Part shown: positions 35,394 to 44,227 of the stretch, one piece after another
Layout: each line of letters opens with the position of its first letter
How positions within the stretch are numbered: the stretch's first letter is position 1
Assembly: GCA_000432335.1 (NCBI GenBank)
Contig: HF995397.1
Location: 6,445-57,767 of the forward strand
DNA length: 51,323 nt
Direction: 5' to 3'
Source of the DNA: Firmicutes bacterium CAG:646
GTDB lineage: Bacteria > Bacillota > Clostridia > Lachnospirales > Lachnospiraceae
Translations under genes and position numbers: made by a program
Notes under the pieces: model-generated
The model's database searches: none
Told to the model about the DNA's origin: nothing
What the model saw: only the letters and a program-made list of their open reading frames with translations

Positions 35394-35422
35394 ATCATAC
35401 ACCCATTTCAAAAAAAAGTAAA
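35394..35422 (-). promoter_or_regulatory. Probable promoter of the V-ATPase operon
   Basis: On the minus strand TTTACT (35417-35422), 17 bases, TATGAT (35394-35399), about 63 bases before the first gene. The shared 230-base spacer also serves trmB; at 35462-35528 it holds an imperfect dyad (TTGTTCAC against GTGAATGGTAACAA). Confidence 0.5.
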
Positions 35423-35559
35423 TCAAACCTTTCAAAATACCAGTTTTTGTAGTAAAATGGTGTTATTGTTCACGCAGAAATACTCTGAGAAGTGCTTTGA
35501 GGGATCAGTGTGAATGGTAACAATATAAGAAATACGAAATTTCAAAAAGGAGGGGCAGA

Positions 35560-36210
35560 ATGCGGCTGCGAAATATTCCAGGTTCCAAAGAAGCTATTGC
35601 AGAAAGCGCTTATGTGATTCAGAATCCGGAAAAAAGACGAGGGTGCTGGCAAGAAGTTTTCGGAAATCAGAATCCTGTCCAGATTGAAGTGGGGATGGGG
35701 AAAGGGCGGTTTATCATGGATATGGCCCGGTTACATCCTGAAGTTAATTATATAGGAATTGAAATGTACGACAGCGTGCTTTTGCGGGCGGTTCAGAAGA
35801 TTGAACAGTTGGAGGAAAAACTTCCTAATTTATATTTTATCCGTACAGATGCAAGAAATCTCCCGGAAATTTTTGGGAAAGAAGAAGTAGACAGAATTTA
35901 TCTGAATTTTTCTGATCCATGGCCGAAGGATCGTCATGCAAAGAGGAGATTGACGTCCCGACAGTTTTTGGAACGGTATGATCAGATCCTGGTAAAGCAT
36001 GGGCAGGTAGAATTTAAGACGGATAATCGTCCGTTGTTTGAATTTTCTCTGGACGAGATCAGAGAAGCAGGATGGACGCTGCTGGCGCATACGTTTGATC
36101 TGCACCACGATAAGCAGATGATGGAAGGGAATGTAATGACGGAGTACGAAGAAAAATTTTCTTCTGCCGGAAATCCTATTCATAAGTTCATAGCGGTTCA
36201 CGAAAAGTAA
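35560..36210 (+). CDS. trmB: tRNA (guanine-N7)-methyltransferase
   Basis: 216 aa. The SAM-binding start is IEVGMGKGRFI, then YIGIEMYDSVLLRAVQK, the conserved NFSDPWPKDRHAKRRLTS loop with catalytic Asp, and FKTDNRPLFEF. It methylates G46 of tRNA. AGGAGG precedes the ATG. A strong terminator follows, so it is a single-gene unit next to a tRNA gene. Confidence 0.96.
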   Translation: MRLRNIPGSKEAIAESAYVIQNPEKRRGCWQEVFGNQNPVQIEVGMGKGRFIMDMARLHPEVNYIGIEMYDSVLLRAVQKIEQLEEKLPNLYFIRTDARNLPEIFGKEEVDRIYLNFSDPWPKDRHAKRRLTSRQFLERYDQILVKHGQVEFKTDNRPLFEFSLDEIREAGWTLLAHTFDLHHDKQMMEGNVMTEYEEKFSSAGNPIHKFIAVHEK

Positions 36211-36214
36211 AAAG

Positions 36215-36260
36215 GCGCTGCACACAGAAGGTAAGGAAATGTCTGTGTGCGGCACTTTTT
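36215..36260 (+). terminator. Terminator after trmB
   Basis: GCGCTGCACACAGA pairs with TCTGTGTGCGGCAC (one mismatch, one G:U), followed by TTTTTTATT. Confidence 0.9.
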
Positions 36261-36311
36261 TATTATTTTTGAATAAGATATAGAAAGAAGAGGGCAGGAG
36301 CGGACACATCA

Positions 36312-36470
36312 GTGAATAAAAAAAGATTTAAGAAGACGCCTCTGTGGGAATGGAGCTATAATAATCCAATCTTGGATCAAAAACTGGCTCAAATTCATAA
36401 ATCAGTAAAGGAATTAGATGGATTTTTACGGGAAAATAAGGAAAAAGGAAAAAGAATACGAAAAAAATGA
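36312..36470 (+). CDS. Small basic protein, 52 aa
   Basis: A GTG-started frame of 53 codons, with AGGAG about 12 bases upstream. It codes for a basic N-terminus (KKRFKKTPLWEWSYNNP), a short amphipathic section (LDQKLAQIHKSVKELDGFL) and a Lys-rich tail. Two tryptophans and helical heptad-like spacing argue for a real peptide, but the ribosome site is distant and the composition is biased by A-rich DNA. It lies between the trmB terminator and the tRNA promoter. Function unknown. Confidence 0.45.
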   Translation: MNKKRFKKTPLWEWSYNNPILDQKLAQIHKSVKELDGFLRENKEKGKRIRKK

Positions 36471-36489
36471 AAAAAAGATAAAAAAACAC

Positions 36490-36518
36490 TTGCTTTTTCT
36501 TTAAGGATTGAGTATAAT
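36490..36518 (+). promoter_or_regulatory. Promoter of tRNA-Lys
   Basis: TTGCTT, 17 bases, TATAAT, ending 20 bases before the tRNA 5' end. Confidence 0.75.
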
Positions 36519-36538
36519 AACACTTGCGTTAAAGAGAT

Positions 36539-36611
36539 GCGCCTTTAGCTCAGTTGGTAGAGCAGTAGACTCTTAATCTATTTGTCCAGGGTTCGAGTCC
36601 CTGAAGGCGCA
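36539..36611 (+). tRNA. tRNA-Lys (anticodon CUU)
   Basis: A 73-base cloverleaf. The acceptor stem is GCGCCTT/AAGGCGC with discriminator A; the D arm is AGCTCAGTTGGTAGAGC; the anticodon stem GTAGA/TCTAT holds the 7-base loop CTCTTAA, giving CUU; the T arm contains GGTTCGAGTCC. CCA is not encoded. It reads the lysine codon AAG. Confidence 0.96.
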
Positions 36612-36615
36612 TTGA

Positions 36616-36662
36616 AGGCACTGTTTTTGCAGACTTGGAGCTGCGGGGACGGTGCTTTTTTT
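36616..36662 (+). terminator. Terminator after tRNA-Lys
   Basis: GCAC (36618-36621) pairs with GTGC (36652-36655), with an inner GCAG/CTGC stem, followed by TTTTTTT. It separates the tRNA from the methyltransferase gene. Confidence 0.75.
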
Positions 36663-36724
36663 GTTGTTTGACAAACCGAGAGAATCCTGTTATTTTAAGG
36701 AAAAAAGAAAAAGGAAGTATTTTT

Positions 36725-37453
36725 ATGAACCGTGACGTACCCTTAAAAAAATACGCGAAGAAGATGGAGCACTCTTATACTTTCGGAGCGTTTCCTACGA
36801 TAGAACTTTTGAAGAATCAGCCGGGGCATGTGCTGAAGGTGCTTCTTCATCCAGACATGAACAGTCCGGTGCAAATGGAGATTATCAGTGCTTTGTGTAA
36901 AAAGCATCAGATTCCTCTTGAGGTTGCAGGGAAGTCTGTGGAGAAGCTGCGGGATAAAGAGAATATTTTTGCTATTGGAGTGTTTGAAAAGTATGAAAAC
37001 GCTCTGGATTCTAAAAAGAATCATATTGTGTTGGTAAATCCGGGCGATATGGGTAACATGGGGACGATTATCCGTACAAGCATAGGATTTGGTATTGAAA
37101 ATCTGGCGATCATAGAGCCGGGAGCAGATGTATTTAATCCGAAAGTGGTACGGGCGTCTATGGGGTCTTTGTTTCAGCTCAAGTTTCATTATTATAAGAG
37201 TTTTGAAGAATATGCAGATCAGGCGGGAAAGAGGAGTATGTACCCTTTTATGCTGAAAGGAGCCGTTCCCCTGCAGGAATTAAAAAGAGATCCCGGGGAG
37301 GTATACTCGCTGATTTTTGGAAATGAGGCTACGGGATTGCCGGATACATTCGCTGAGATTGGACAGAGCGTGGTGATCCGTCATACGGATCATATTGATT
37401 CGCTGAATCTGGCTTTGGCGACGGGCATCGGAATTTATGAATTTACACGCTGA
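36725..37453 (+). CDS. TrmH/SpoU-family RNA 2'-O-methyltransferase
   Basis: 242 aa from ATG 36725 (AAGGAAG upstream); a longer frame from 36635 would run through the tRNA terminator. SPOUT knot motifs are present: VNPGDMGNMGTIIRTSIGFG (motif 1), LIFGNEATGLPD (motif 2) and IDSLNLALATGIGIYEF (motif 3). It ribose-methylates rRNA or tRNA; the exact site cannot be read from sequence. It is in the same orientation as trmB and the tRNA. Confidence 0.9.
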   Translation: MNRDVPLKKYAKKMEHSYTFGAFPTIELLKNQPGHVLKVLLHPDMNSPVQMEIISALCKKHQIPLEVAGKSVEKLRDKENIFAIGVFEKYENALDSKKNHIVLVNPGDMGNMGTIIRTSIGFGIENLAIIEPGADVFNPKVVRASMGSLFQLKFHYYKSFEEYADQAGKRSMYPFMLKGAVPLQELKRDPGEVYSLIFGNEATGLPDTFAEIGQSVVIRHTDHIDSLNLALATGIGIYEFTR

Positions 37454-37500
37454 AAATTATTCAGAGAAAACGAGAAAAATCGGTAAGAAAAAGGAAAAAA

Positions 37501-37550
37501 GTGTTATGAAATGCAAGAATTAGAAACGCATATTTCAAAACACTTTTTTG
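37501..37550 (+). terminator. Terminator after the SpoU methyltransferase
   Basis: GTGTT-TGAAAT-GC pairs with GC-ATTTCA-AACAC with small bulges, then TTTTTTG. The remaining 260 bases to the atp promoter are extremely A-rich and hold no gene I can support. Confidence 0.65.
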
Positions 37551-37810
37551 TGTTGAAGCAAAAACGCAAAAAAACCATATAAAACAATGCAGAAACCATG
37601 AAAATTATTGCAGAAAAAGAAAAACAAAAAATAAAATGAAATTCCTGCATAAAAAACTTGCGAAGAGTTACAACTTTTTTCCTGTTGGAAAAGAGAGAAA
37701 GAAAAAACATTAAATAATGCTTAGAATTTTAATAAAAGTTTAGAAAATTTCTGGAAAAAGTAAACAAAAATTTTCGGGATTTTTAATTGCTTTGAAATAC
37801 ATAGGAAAAA

Positions 37811-37839
37811 TTGACAAATAAAAAAGTGAAGAGTAGAAT
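37811..37839 (+). promoter_or_regulatory. Promoter of the F-type ATPase operon
   Basis: Perfect TTGACA, 17 bases, TAGAAT. The expected transcript start is near 37846, only about 13 bases before the ATG at 37859. Confidence 0.8.
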
Positions 37840-37858
37840 TTGACCGATTTACAAACTG

Positions 37859-38575
37859 ATGAAACTTATACAAAGAAAGGGAGGGAGAAAAACGGATCTT
37901 GCAAGTGAATTATTAGAGCAGTTAGAATGCAAAACCGCATTTACTATTCCGATTTTTGGAGGGATTGAGATTGCGGAGTCGGTGGTGGTTACCTGGGTGA
38001 TCATGGCGGCGCTTACATTGCTGTCCATTTTTCTGGTAAGGGATCTCAGGGTGGAAAATGTCAGTAAGAAACAACTGGTATTGGAAACGGTAATTGGTGG
38101 TATTTCTAATTTCTTTAAAGATATTTTGGGAGAATCGGGAAAAGCCTATATCCCCTATCTGATGTCCGTAGGTATTTATATTGGAGTTGCGAATCTGATA
38201 GGAATCCTTGGGTTTAAACCACCAACAAAAGACCTGAATGTGACAGCGGGACTGGCAATCATGAGTATTATATTGATAGAGTTTGCTGGATTTCACAAAA
38301 AGGGTACAAAGAAATGGCTGAAGAGTTTTGCTGAACCAGTTCCGGTGGTACTACCCATTAATATTCTGGAACTTTTCATACGTCCCATATCTTTATGTAT
38401 GCGGTTGTTTGGTAATGTGCTGGGTTCTTTTGTAGTAATGGAACTGATAAAAACAGTAGCACCTCTTATCATACCTATTCCGTTGACTTGTTATTTTGAT
38501 ATCTTTGATGGATTGATTCAGGCCTATGTATTTGTATTTTTGACAGCTTTATTTATCAAAGAAGCATTAGAGTGA
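37859..38575 (+). CDS. atpB: F-type ATP synthase subunit a
   Basis: 238 codons from ATG 37859; five to six membrane helices. RPISLCMRLFGNVLGS contains the essential Arg facing the c ring, and the last helix IQAYVFVFLTALFI is typical. Start problem: the only in-frame ATG is about 13 bases from the predicted transcript start and has no ribosome site, whereas AGGGAGGG (37879-37885) sits 7 bases before an in-frame ACG at 37892, which would give 227 aa. Residues before ACG (MKLIQRKGGRK) do not look like the family. It is first in atpBEFHAGDC; no atpI precedes it. Confidence 0.93.
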   Translation: MKLIQRKGGRKTDLASELLEQLECKTAFTIPIFGGIEIAESVVVTWVIMAALTLLSIFLVRDLRVENVSKKQLVLETVIGGISNFFKDILGESGKAYIPYLMSVGIYIGVANLIGILGFKPPTKDLNVTAGLAIMSIILIEFAGFHKKGTKKWLKSFAEPVPVVLPINILELFIRPISLCMRLFGNVLGSFVVMELIKTVAPLIIPIPLTCYFDIFDGLIQAYVFVFLTALFIKEALE

Positions 38576-38633
38576 TGCTATGAAATGCGGAGCAATCCGT
38601 GGATGAGAACAAAAAGAAAAGGAGAAAAATATT

Positions 38634-38858
38634 ATGTCATCTTTAATCGCAATTGGAGCAGCAGTAGCAGTATTAACAGGTATTGGAGCAGGAATCGGAA
38701 TCGGTCTTGCAACAGGTAAGGCAGTAGATGCCATCGCAAGACAGCCGGAAGCAGAAAGTAAGATCAGTAAATCTCTGTTGTTGGGATGTGCGCTGGCAGA
38801 GGCAACAGCTATCTACGGTTTTGTTATTGGACTTCTGATCATTTTCTTCCTGAAATAA
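38634..38858 (+). CDS. atpE: F-type ATP synthase subunit c
   Basis: 74 aa, two membrane helices joined by the polar loop ARQPEAE. The ion-carrying Glu is E56 in LAEATAIYG. The first helix has GIGIGLATGKAVDAI, lacking the Gln, and the residue after the Glu is Ala, so the Na+ signature known from Ilyobacter (Gln, Glu-Ser) is not met; H+ coupling is more likely (inference). Confidence 0.95.
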   Translation: MSSLIAIGAAVAVLTGIGAGIGIGLATGKAVDAIARQPEAESKISKSLLLGCALAEATAIYGFVIGLLIIFFLK

Positions 38859-38908
38859 GACAGATACGGAACAGTTACGAAAGAATCAGAAAGGCAGGTG
38901 AATAGAGA

Positions 38909-39406
38909 GTGTTAAGACTGGATCTTAATCTGGTATGGAATATTATCAATGTGATCATTTTGTATCTTTTGCTGAAAAAATTCCTGATCAAACCGGTAAC
39001 TGGTATTATGGAAAAGCGGGAACAAATGATTCAGCAGGGACTTTCAAATGCCCGGATGCAAGAATCTCAGGCGCAGGAATTAAAGAATCAATATGAGCAG
39101 GCTTTGGCATCTGCGAAAGAGGAATCAGCACAAATGCTGGACAGCGCTAGAACAAATTCCAGAAAAGAGTATGACAGAATTATCAAAGAGGCAGATGAGC
39201 AGGCGCTGAAAATAAAAGCGGACGCTCATAAAAATGTAGAGATGGATCGGGAGAAGGCCATGAAGGAAATGCAGTCAGAGGTAGCAGAGTTAGCTATGAC
39301 TGCGGTATCCCGTATTCTTCAGGAGGGCAGTGACGAAGCAAGTGACAGTGCTCTCTATCAACAATTTGTGAAAAAAGCAGGTGAGGTCAATGGCGCAAAT
39401 CGCTGA
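38909..39406 (+). CDS. atpF: F-type ATP synthase subunit b
   Basis: 165 aa from a GTG start; AGGCAGGTG is upstream. One N-terminal membrane helix (VWNIINVIILYLLLKKFLI) is followed by a long charged coiled coil (QAQELKNQYEQALASAKEES...), the peripheral stalk. It overlaps atpH by 17 bases. Confidence 0.94.
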   Translation: MLRLDLNLVWNIINVIILYLLLKKFLIKPVTGIMEKREQMIQQGLSNARMQESQAQELKNQYEQALASAKEESAQMLDSARTNSRKEYDRIIKEADEQALKIKADAHKNVEMDREKAMKEMQSEVAELAMTAVSRILQEGSDEASDSALYQQFVKKAGEVNGANR

Positions 39407-39893
39407 GCAGTATGGAAAGGTTTTGTATGAACTGCGTATTTCTCATGAAGATGTGGAGTCTGTGCGTAAGACGCTGGAAACAGTTCCGGAACTGATAAAA
39501 ATATTGGACAATCCTGTTTTATCGAAGAAACAGAAACACACAGTAGTGGAAAAAGTATTTCCAAAGAGTGTACATAATTTTTTAAAGACGGTGAGTGATC
39601 ACAGGAGAATGGGGCAGATAGGAGAAATTCTGGATGGATGGAGTTCCTGTGTGCGACAGGAAGAAAATCTGCTGGTAGCAACACTTTTCTGTGTTCATGA
39701 GCCGGATCAGACCCAGAGAGCGCAGATAGAGAAGTTTGTGCGGGAAAGATTTGGCAAAACCGGAGTGGAACTGACTGTGAAGTATCAGCCGGATCTGATT
39801 GGCGGTTTTGTGCTGCAGGTTGGAGACCGGGAATTTGACTGGAGTCTGAAAGGAAGAATCCGTCAATTACAACAACGATTGATCCGGAGGTGA
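39390..39893 (+). CDS. atpH: F-type ATP synthase subunit delta
   Basis: 167 aa from ATG 39390, within the end of atpF and preceded by AGGTGAGG. Six-helix N-terminal domain (AQIAEQYGKVLYELRIS) and the C-terminal DLIGGFVLQVGDREFDWSLK signature. It links subunit b to the alpha3beta3 head. Confidence 0.94.
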   Translation: MAQIAEQYGKVLYELRISHEDVESVRKTLETVPELIKILDNPVLSKKQKHTVVEKVFPKSVHNFLKTVSDHRRMGQIGEILDGWSSCVRQEENLLVATLFCVHEPDQTQRAQIEKFVRERFGKTGVELTVKYQPDLIGGFVLQVGDREFDWSLKGRIRQLQQRLIRR

Positions 39894-39898
39894 AAGAA

Positions 39899-41407
39899 AT
39901 GAGCGCAATCAGCTCAGAAGAAATTATTTCTATTTTGCGGGAAGAAATAGAAAATTATGATACCATGTGCCAGGAACAGGAAACTGGCAATGTCATCTGG
40001 GTGGGTGACGGGATTGCTACCGTATATGGAATCGATCATGCCATGTATGGAGAGATTGTTACCTTTGAAAATGGTGAAAAAGGAATGGTACAGGATATCC
40101 GGAAAGACACCATCGGATGTATCCTGTTCGGCAAAGATACAGGAATCAAGGAAGGAACGAAAGTTGTTCGAACCAAAAAGAAAGCAGGAATTCCTGTAGG
40201 CGAAAATTTTATTGGCAGAGTAATCAACGCTCTGGGTGAACCGGTGGATGGAAAAGGACCGGTAAAAGAAGCGGATTACTACCCGGTAGAACGGGAAGCG
40301 CCGGGAATCGTGGATCGAAAATCTGTATCAGTACCCATGGAGACGGGTATTCTTTCCATTGACTCCATGTTTCCTATCGGAAGAGGACAGAGAGAGCTGA
40401 TCATTGGGGATCGTCAGACGGGAAAGACATCGATTGCCATTGATACAATTTTGAATCAGAAGGGAAAAGATGTGGTCTGCATTTATGTAGCCATTGGTCA
40501 GAAGGCTTCTACGATTGCCAAACTGGTAAATACACTCACGAAGCATGACGCTATGGATTATTCGGTTATTGTCTCTGCTACAGCCAGTGACTGTGCTCCG
40601 TTACAGTATATTGCTCCTTATGCGGGAACTGCAATGGCAGAATATTTTATGTATCAGGGTAAGGATGTTCTGATCGTTTATGATGATCTTTCGAAACATG
40701 CGGTAGCTTATCGTGCCTTATCTTTGCTTCTGGAGCGTTCTCCGGGACGTGAGGCATATCCGGGAGACGTTTTTTATCTGCATTCCAGACTTCTGGAGCG
40801 TTCCAGCCGTTTGAGCGATGCACTGGGAGGAGGTTCTATTACGGCGCTTCCCATTATCGAAACGCAGGCAGGGGATGTTTCTGCCTACATACCGACCAAT
40901 GTGATTTCAATCACGGACGGTCAGATTTTTCTGGAAAGTGATCTGTTCTTTTCCGGTATGCGCCCGGCGGTAAATGTAGGTCTTTCCGTATCTCGTGTGG
41001 GCGGCGCAGCGCAGACAAAAGCGATGAAAAAAGCATCGGGAAGTATTCGTATCGATCTGGCTCAGTTCAGAGAGATGGAAGTATTTACGCAGTTTAGTTC
41101 AGATTTGGATGCAGGTACAAAAGCGCAGCTTCAGTATGGAAATTGTCTGATGGAGCTTTTGAAACAGCCATTATGCCATCCGCTGACCATGCCTCAGCAG
41201 GTGGTTACTCTGTGTGCGGCAACGCATAAGGTTATGGTAGATCTGGAGCCTAAGAAGATCAAAGCATTTCAGATGGATATGCTTCAGTATTTTGCGGACG
41301 TACATCCCGAGATCATGGAAGAGCTTCAGGAAAAGAAAGTATTGACGGATGAGATGACAGACAAAATCGTAGCAGCCGCTGAGGAATTTAAAAAGAGCAG
41401 GTGTTAG
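39899..41407 (+). CDS. atpA: F-type ATP synthase subunit alpha
   Basis: 502 aa from ATG 39899; GGAGG lies 8 bases upstream, and GTG 39890 is an alternative. GDRQTGKTSIAID is the P-loop, followed by ALPIIETQAGDVSAYIPTNV and SDLFFSGMRPAVNVGLSVSR with the Arg finger region. Non-catalytic nucleotide-binding head subunit. It overlaps nothing and precedes atpG by 1 base. Confidence 0.97.
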   Translation: MSAISSEEIISILREEIENYDTMCQEQETGNVIWVGDGIATVYGIDHAMYGEIVTFENGEKGMVQDIRKDTIGCILFGKDTGIKEGTKVVRTKKKAGIPVGENFIGRVINALGEPVDGKGPVKEADYYPVEREAPGIVDRKSVSVPMETGILSIDSMFPIGRGQRELIIGDRQTGKTSIAIDTILNQKGKDVVCIYVAIGQKASTIAKLVNTLTKHDAMDYSVIVSATASDCAPLQYIAPYAGTAMAEYFMYQGKDVLIVYDDLSKHAVAYRALSLLLERSPGREAYPGDVFYLHSRLLERSSRLSDALGGGSITALPIIETQAGDVSAYIPTNVISITDGQIFLESDLFFSGMRPAVNVGLSVSRVGGAAQTKAMKKASGSIRIDLAQFREMEVFTQFSSDLDAGTKAQLQYGNCLMELLKQPLCHPLTMPQQVVTLCAATHKVMVDLEPKKIKAFQMDMLQYFADVHPEIMEELQEKKVLTDEMTDKIVAAAEEFKKSRC

Positions 41408-41408
41408 A

Positions 41409-42317
41409 ATGGCAAATGTAAAAGAAATACAGGACCGGATGAAGAGTATCCGGGACACCATGAAGATTACCAATGCGATGTATATGATTTCTTCATCAAA
41501 AATGAAACGGGCAAAAAAAGCTCTTGCAGATACGGAGCCATATTTCTTTGGAATGCAGGCGGCGATCAGCCGTATTCTGCGTCATGTGCCGGATATTGAG
41601 CATAAATTTTTTGATGAGAGAAAAGAGGTCAAAAAATCAGAGAGAAAGATTGGTCATATTGTTGTCACAGCGGATAAGGGACTGGCAGGAGCGTATAATC
41701 ACAATGTGATCAAAATGGCAGAAGAACAGCTTCAGGAAGAGGGCAGACACACGCTGTACGTTCTGGGTGAACTGGGCAGACAGTATTTTTCAAAAAAAGA
41801 AATCGACGGCGTGGATCTGGATCTGGATTTCCGTTTTACTGTTCAGAAACCTACGATGCACAGAGCCAGAATGATCGGGCACAAAATGGTGGATGAGTTT
41901 TTGGCAGGAAATTTGGATGAGGTACATATTATTTACACGGATATGGAAAGCGCCGTATCTTTTCAGACGGCCTCTCTTCAGCTTCTGCCTCTGAAAAAGG
42001 TATCTTTCGGCAGCGAGAGGAAAGTGGAAATGCCCATTGATGTCCATCAGGAGGAGATTATGTTGTCTCCTTCAGCGGATGCGGTTTTGGATAGTATTGT
42101 TCCCAATTATGTGGTGGGAACTACATATGGCTGTCTGGTAGAATCTTACTGCAGTGAGCAAAATGCCCGTATGACGGCTATGGAATCTTCTACAAGAAAC
42201 GCAAAAGAAATGCTGAAGACACTGGAAATTCAGTTTAACAGGGCGCGTCAGGCTGCGATTACACAGGAGATAACAGAGGTAATCAGCGGCGCTAAAGCGC
42301 AAAAAAATAAAAATTAG
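41409..42317 (+). CDS. atpG: F-type ATP synthase subunit gamma
   Basis: 302 aa central rotor. The N-terminal helix ANVKEIQDRMKSIRDTMKIT and the C-terminal helix ARMTAMESSTRNAKEMLKTL, then QFNRARQAAITQEITEV, form the axle; IVVTADKGLAGAYNHNVI is the conserved globular section. Confidence 0.96.
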   Translation: MANVKEIQDRMKSIRDTMKITNAMYMISSSKMKRAKKALADTEPYFFGMQAAISRILRHVPDIEHKFFDERKEVKKSERKIGHIVVTADKGLAGAYNHNVIKMAEEQLQEEGRHTLYVLGELGRQYFSKKEIDGVDLDLDFRFTVQKPTMHRARMIGHKMVDEFLAGNLDEVHIIYTDMESAVSFQTASLQLLPLKKVSFGSERKVEMPIDVHQEEIMLSPSADAVLDSIVPNYVVGTTYGCLVESYCSEQNARMTAMESSTRNAKEMLKTLEIQFNRARQAAITQEITEVISGAKAQKNKN

Positions 42318-42350
42318 AAGAATACGTCAGAGAGGAGGAACAATTCCGTT

Positions 42351-43745
42351 ATGCAGACAGGAAAAATTATTCAGGTTATGGGACCTGTAGTCGATGTTCT
42401 TTTTGAAAATCAGGAACTTCCTGCTATTAAGGATGCCCTGGAAGTGAACAATGACGGTAAAAAATGCGTTATGGAAGTGGCGCAGCATGTAGGAAACAGC
42501 ACAGTGCGGTGTATTATGCTGTCATCCAGTGAAGGGTTGCACAGAGATATGGAAGTGACTGCTACAGGAGCTGGGATCAAAGTTCCGGTAGGAGAGAAAA
42601 CACTGGGACGTCTGTTCAATGTACTGGGAGACACAATCGATGGCGGAGAAAGCCTGGAAGATGAGAACCACTGGGTGATCCACAGAGATCCGCCGAGTTT
42701 TGAAGAGCAGAGCCCGGTAGTGGAAGTTCTGGAAACAGGTATTAAAGTTATCGACCTTCTTGCACCATATGCAAAAGGTGGAAAAATTGGTCTGTTCGGC
42801 GGCGCCGGTGTGGGTAAAACCGTTCTGATTCAGGAGTTGATCAGAAATATTGCTACAGAACACGGTGGATATTCAATTTTTACCGGTGTGGGAGAACGTT
42901 CCAGAGAGGGAAATGACCTGTGGACGGAGATGAAAGAATCTGGAGTTTTGGAAAAAACGGCTTTGGTGTTCGGACAGATGAATGAGCCGCCGGGATCTCG
43001 AATGAGAGTGGCAGAGACAGGGCTTACCATGGCAGAGTATTTCCGGGATGAGGAACATCAGAATGTTCTTTTGTTTATCGACAATATTTTCCGTTTTGTA
43101 CAGGCAGGTTCTGAGGTATCGGCTCTTTTAGGTCGTATGCCTTCTGCGGTAGGTTATCAGCCAACGCTTGCTACGGAGGTGGGTGAGCTTCAGGAAAGAA
43201 TTGCTTCCACAAAGAATGGTTCGGTAACCTCTGTTCAGGCAGTTTATGTGCCCGCGGATGACCTTACAGACCCGGCTCCGGCTACGACGTTTGCTCATCT
43301 GGATGCTACCACTGTTTTGTCCCGTAAGATTGTGGAACAGGGTATTTATCCGGCGGTTGATCCGCTGGAGTCTTCCTCCCGTATTTTGGAAGCAGATGTG
43401 GTGGGAGAAGAGCATTATGAGGTTGCCAGAAAGGTACAGGAGATTTTGCAGAAATATAAAGAGCTGCAGGATATTATTGCCATTCTTGGTATGGAAGAAT
43501 TATCCGATGAGGATAAGATGACGGTATTCCGCGCCAGAAAGATCCAGAGATTTTTGTCTCAGCCGTTCCATGTGGCGGAGACCTTTACCGGGGTTCCGGG
43601 AAAATACGTTCCCCTTTCCGAAACAATCCGTGGATTCAAAGCGATCGTAAGCGGAGAGATGGATGAATATCCGGAATGGGCATTCTTCAATGTGGGAACC
43701 ATTGATGATGTGATCGAAAAAGCGAAGAGTGAAGAGGGTCAGTAA
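42351..43745 (+). CDS. atpD: F-type ATP synthase subunit beta
   Basis: 464 aa catalytic subunit. GGAGVGKTVLIQELI is the P-loop (about residues 150-156), GERSREGNDLW carries the catalytic Glu, LLFIDNIFRFVQAGSEVSAL is Walker B, and MEELSDEDK is the DELSEED lever. AGAGGAGGAA precedes the ATG. Confidence 0.97.
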   Translation: MQTGKIIQVMGPVVDVLFENQELPAIKDALEVNNDGKKCVMEVAQHVGNSTVRCIMLSSSEGLHRDMEVTATGAGIKVPVGEKTLGRLFNVLGDTIDGGESLEDENHWVIHRDPPSFEEQSPVVEVLETGIKVIDLLAPYAKGGKIGLFGGAGVGKTVLIQELIRNIATEHGGYSIFTGVGERSREGNDLWTEMKESGVLEKTALVFGQMNEPPGSRMRVAETGLTMAEYFRDEEHQNVLLFIDNIFRFVQAGSEVSALLGRMPSAVGYQPTLATEVGELQERIASTKNGSVTSVQAVYVPADDLTDPAPATTFAHLDATTVLSRKIVEQGIYPAVDPLESSSRILEADVVGEEHYEVARKVQEILQKYKELQDIIAILGMEELSDEDKMTVFRARKIQRFLSQPFHVAETFTGVPGKYVPLSETIRGFKAIVSGEMDEYPEWAFFNVGTIDDVIEKAKSEEGQ

Positions 43746-43757
43746 GGAGGGATGGGC

Positions 43758-44174
43758 ATGAACAGCAGTTTTTATATGAACATCCTTGCCAGTGACCATG
43801 TATTTTATAAAGGGCGGGCAGAGACTGTGATTTTGCCGGCCCATGACGGGGAAGCCGCATTGCTGCCCCACCATGAAGACTGCATTATCTCCATCGTGGA
43901 AGGGATTCTGCGGTTCTGCAAGGAGGACGGCACATGGCAGGATGCTATTGTGGGATGCGGGTTTGCGCAGATGATCAATAACCGTGTGACGATTCTGGTG
44001 GATACGGCAGAAAAGCCGGAAGAGATCGATATAAAACGGGCAAAAGAAGCCAGAGAGCGGGCGGAGGAACAACTGCGTCAGAAGCAGAGTATGCAGGAAT
44101 ACTATACGTCCAAGGCTTCTCTGACACGCGCGATGCTGAGACTTCGGGCGACCAGTAAAAAAGAAATACAGTAG
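43758..44174 (+). CDS. atpC: F-type ATP synthase subunit epsilon
   Basis: 138 aa from ATG 43758, which has AAGGAGGG 7 bases upstream; ATG 43752 lies inside the spacer. N-terminal beta-sandwich (FYKGRAETVILPAHDGEAAL) and a C-terminal helical hairpin (KEARERAEEQLRQKQSM...) that can inhibit ATP hydrolysis. Last gene of the operon. Confidence 0.95.
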   Translation: MNSSFYMNILASDHVFYKGRAETVILPAHDGEAALLPHHEDCIISIVEGILRFCKEDGTWQDAIVGCGFAQMINNRVTILVDTAEKPEEIDIKRAKEARERAEEQLRQKQSMQEYYTSKASLTRAMLRLRATSKKEIQ

Positions 44175-44188
44175 AGAAATAAGTAGAG

Positions 44189-44221
44189 AAGGAATTGCCG
44201 TGAGAGGCAGTTCCTTTTTTT
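44189..44221 (+). terminator. Terminator of the F-type ATPase operon
   Basis: GGAATTGCC pairs with GGCAGTTCC (one G:U) across a 6-base loop, followed by TTTTTTT; it abuts the end of the convergent ybaK. Confidence 0.92.
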
Positions 44222-44227
44222 ATACTT

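Noticed and set aside
37504..37710. 68-codon minus-strand frame in the A-rich spacer before atpB
   Set aside because: Phe/Lys-rich product arises from poly-A/T tracts; no ribosome site.
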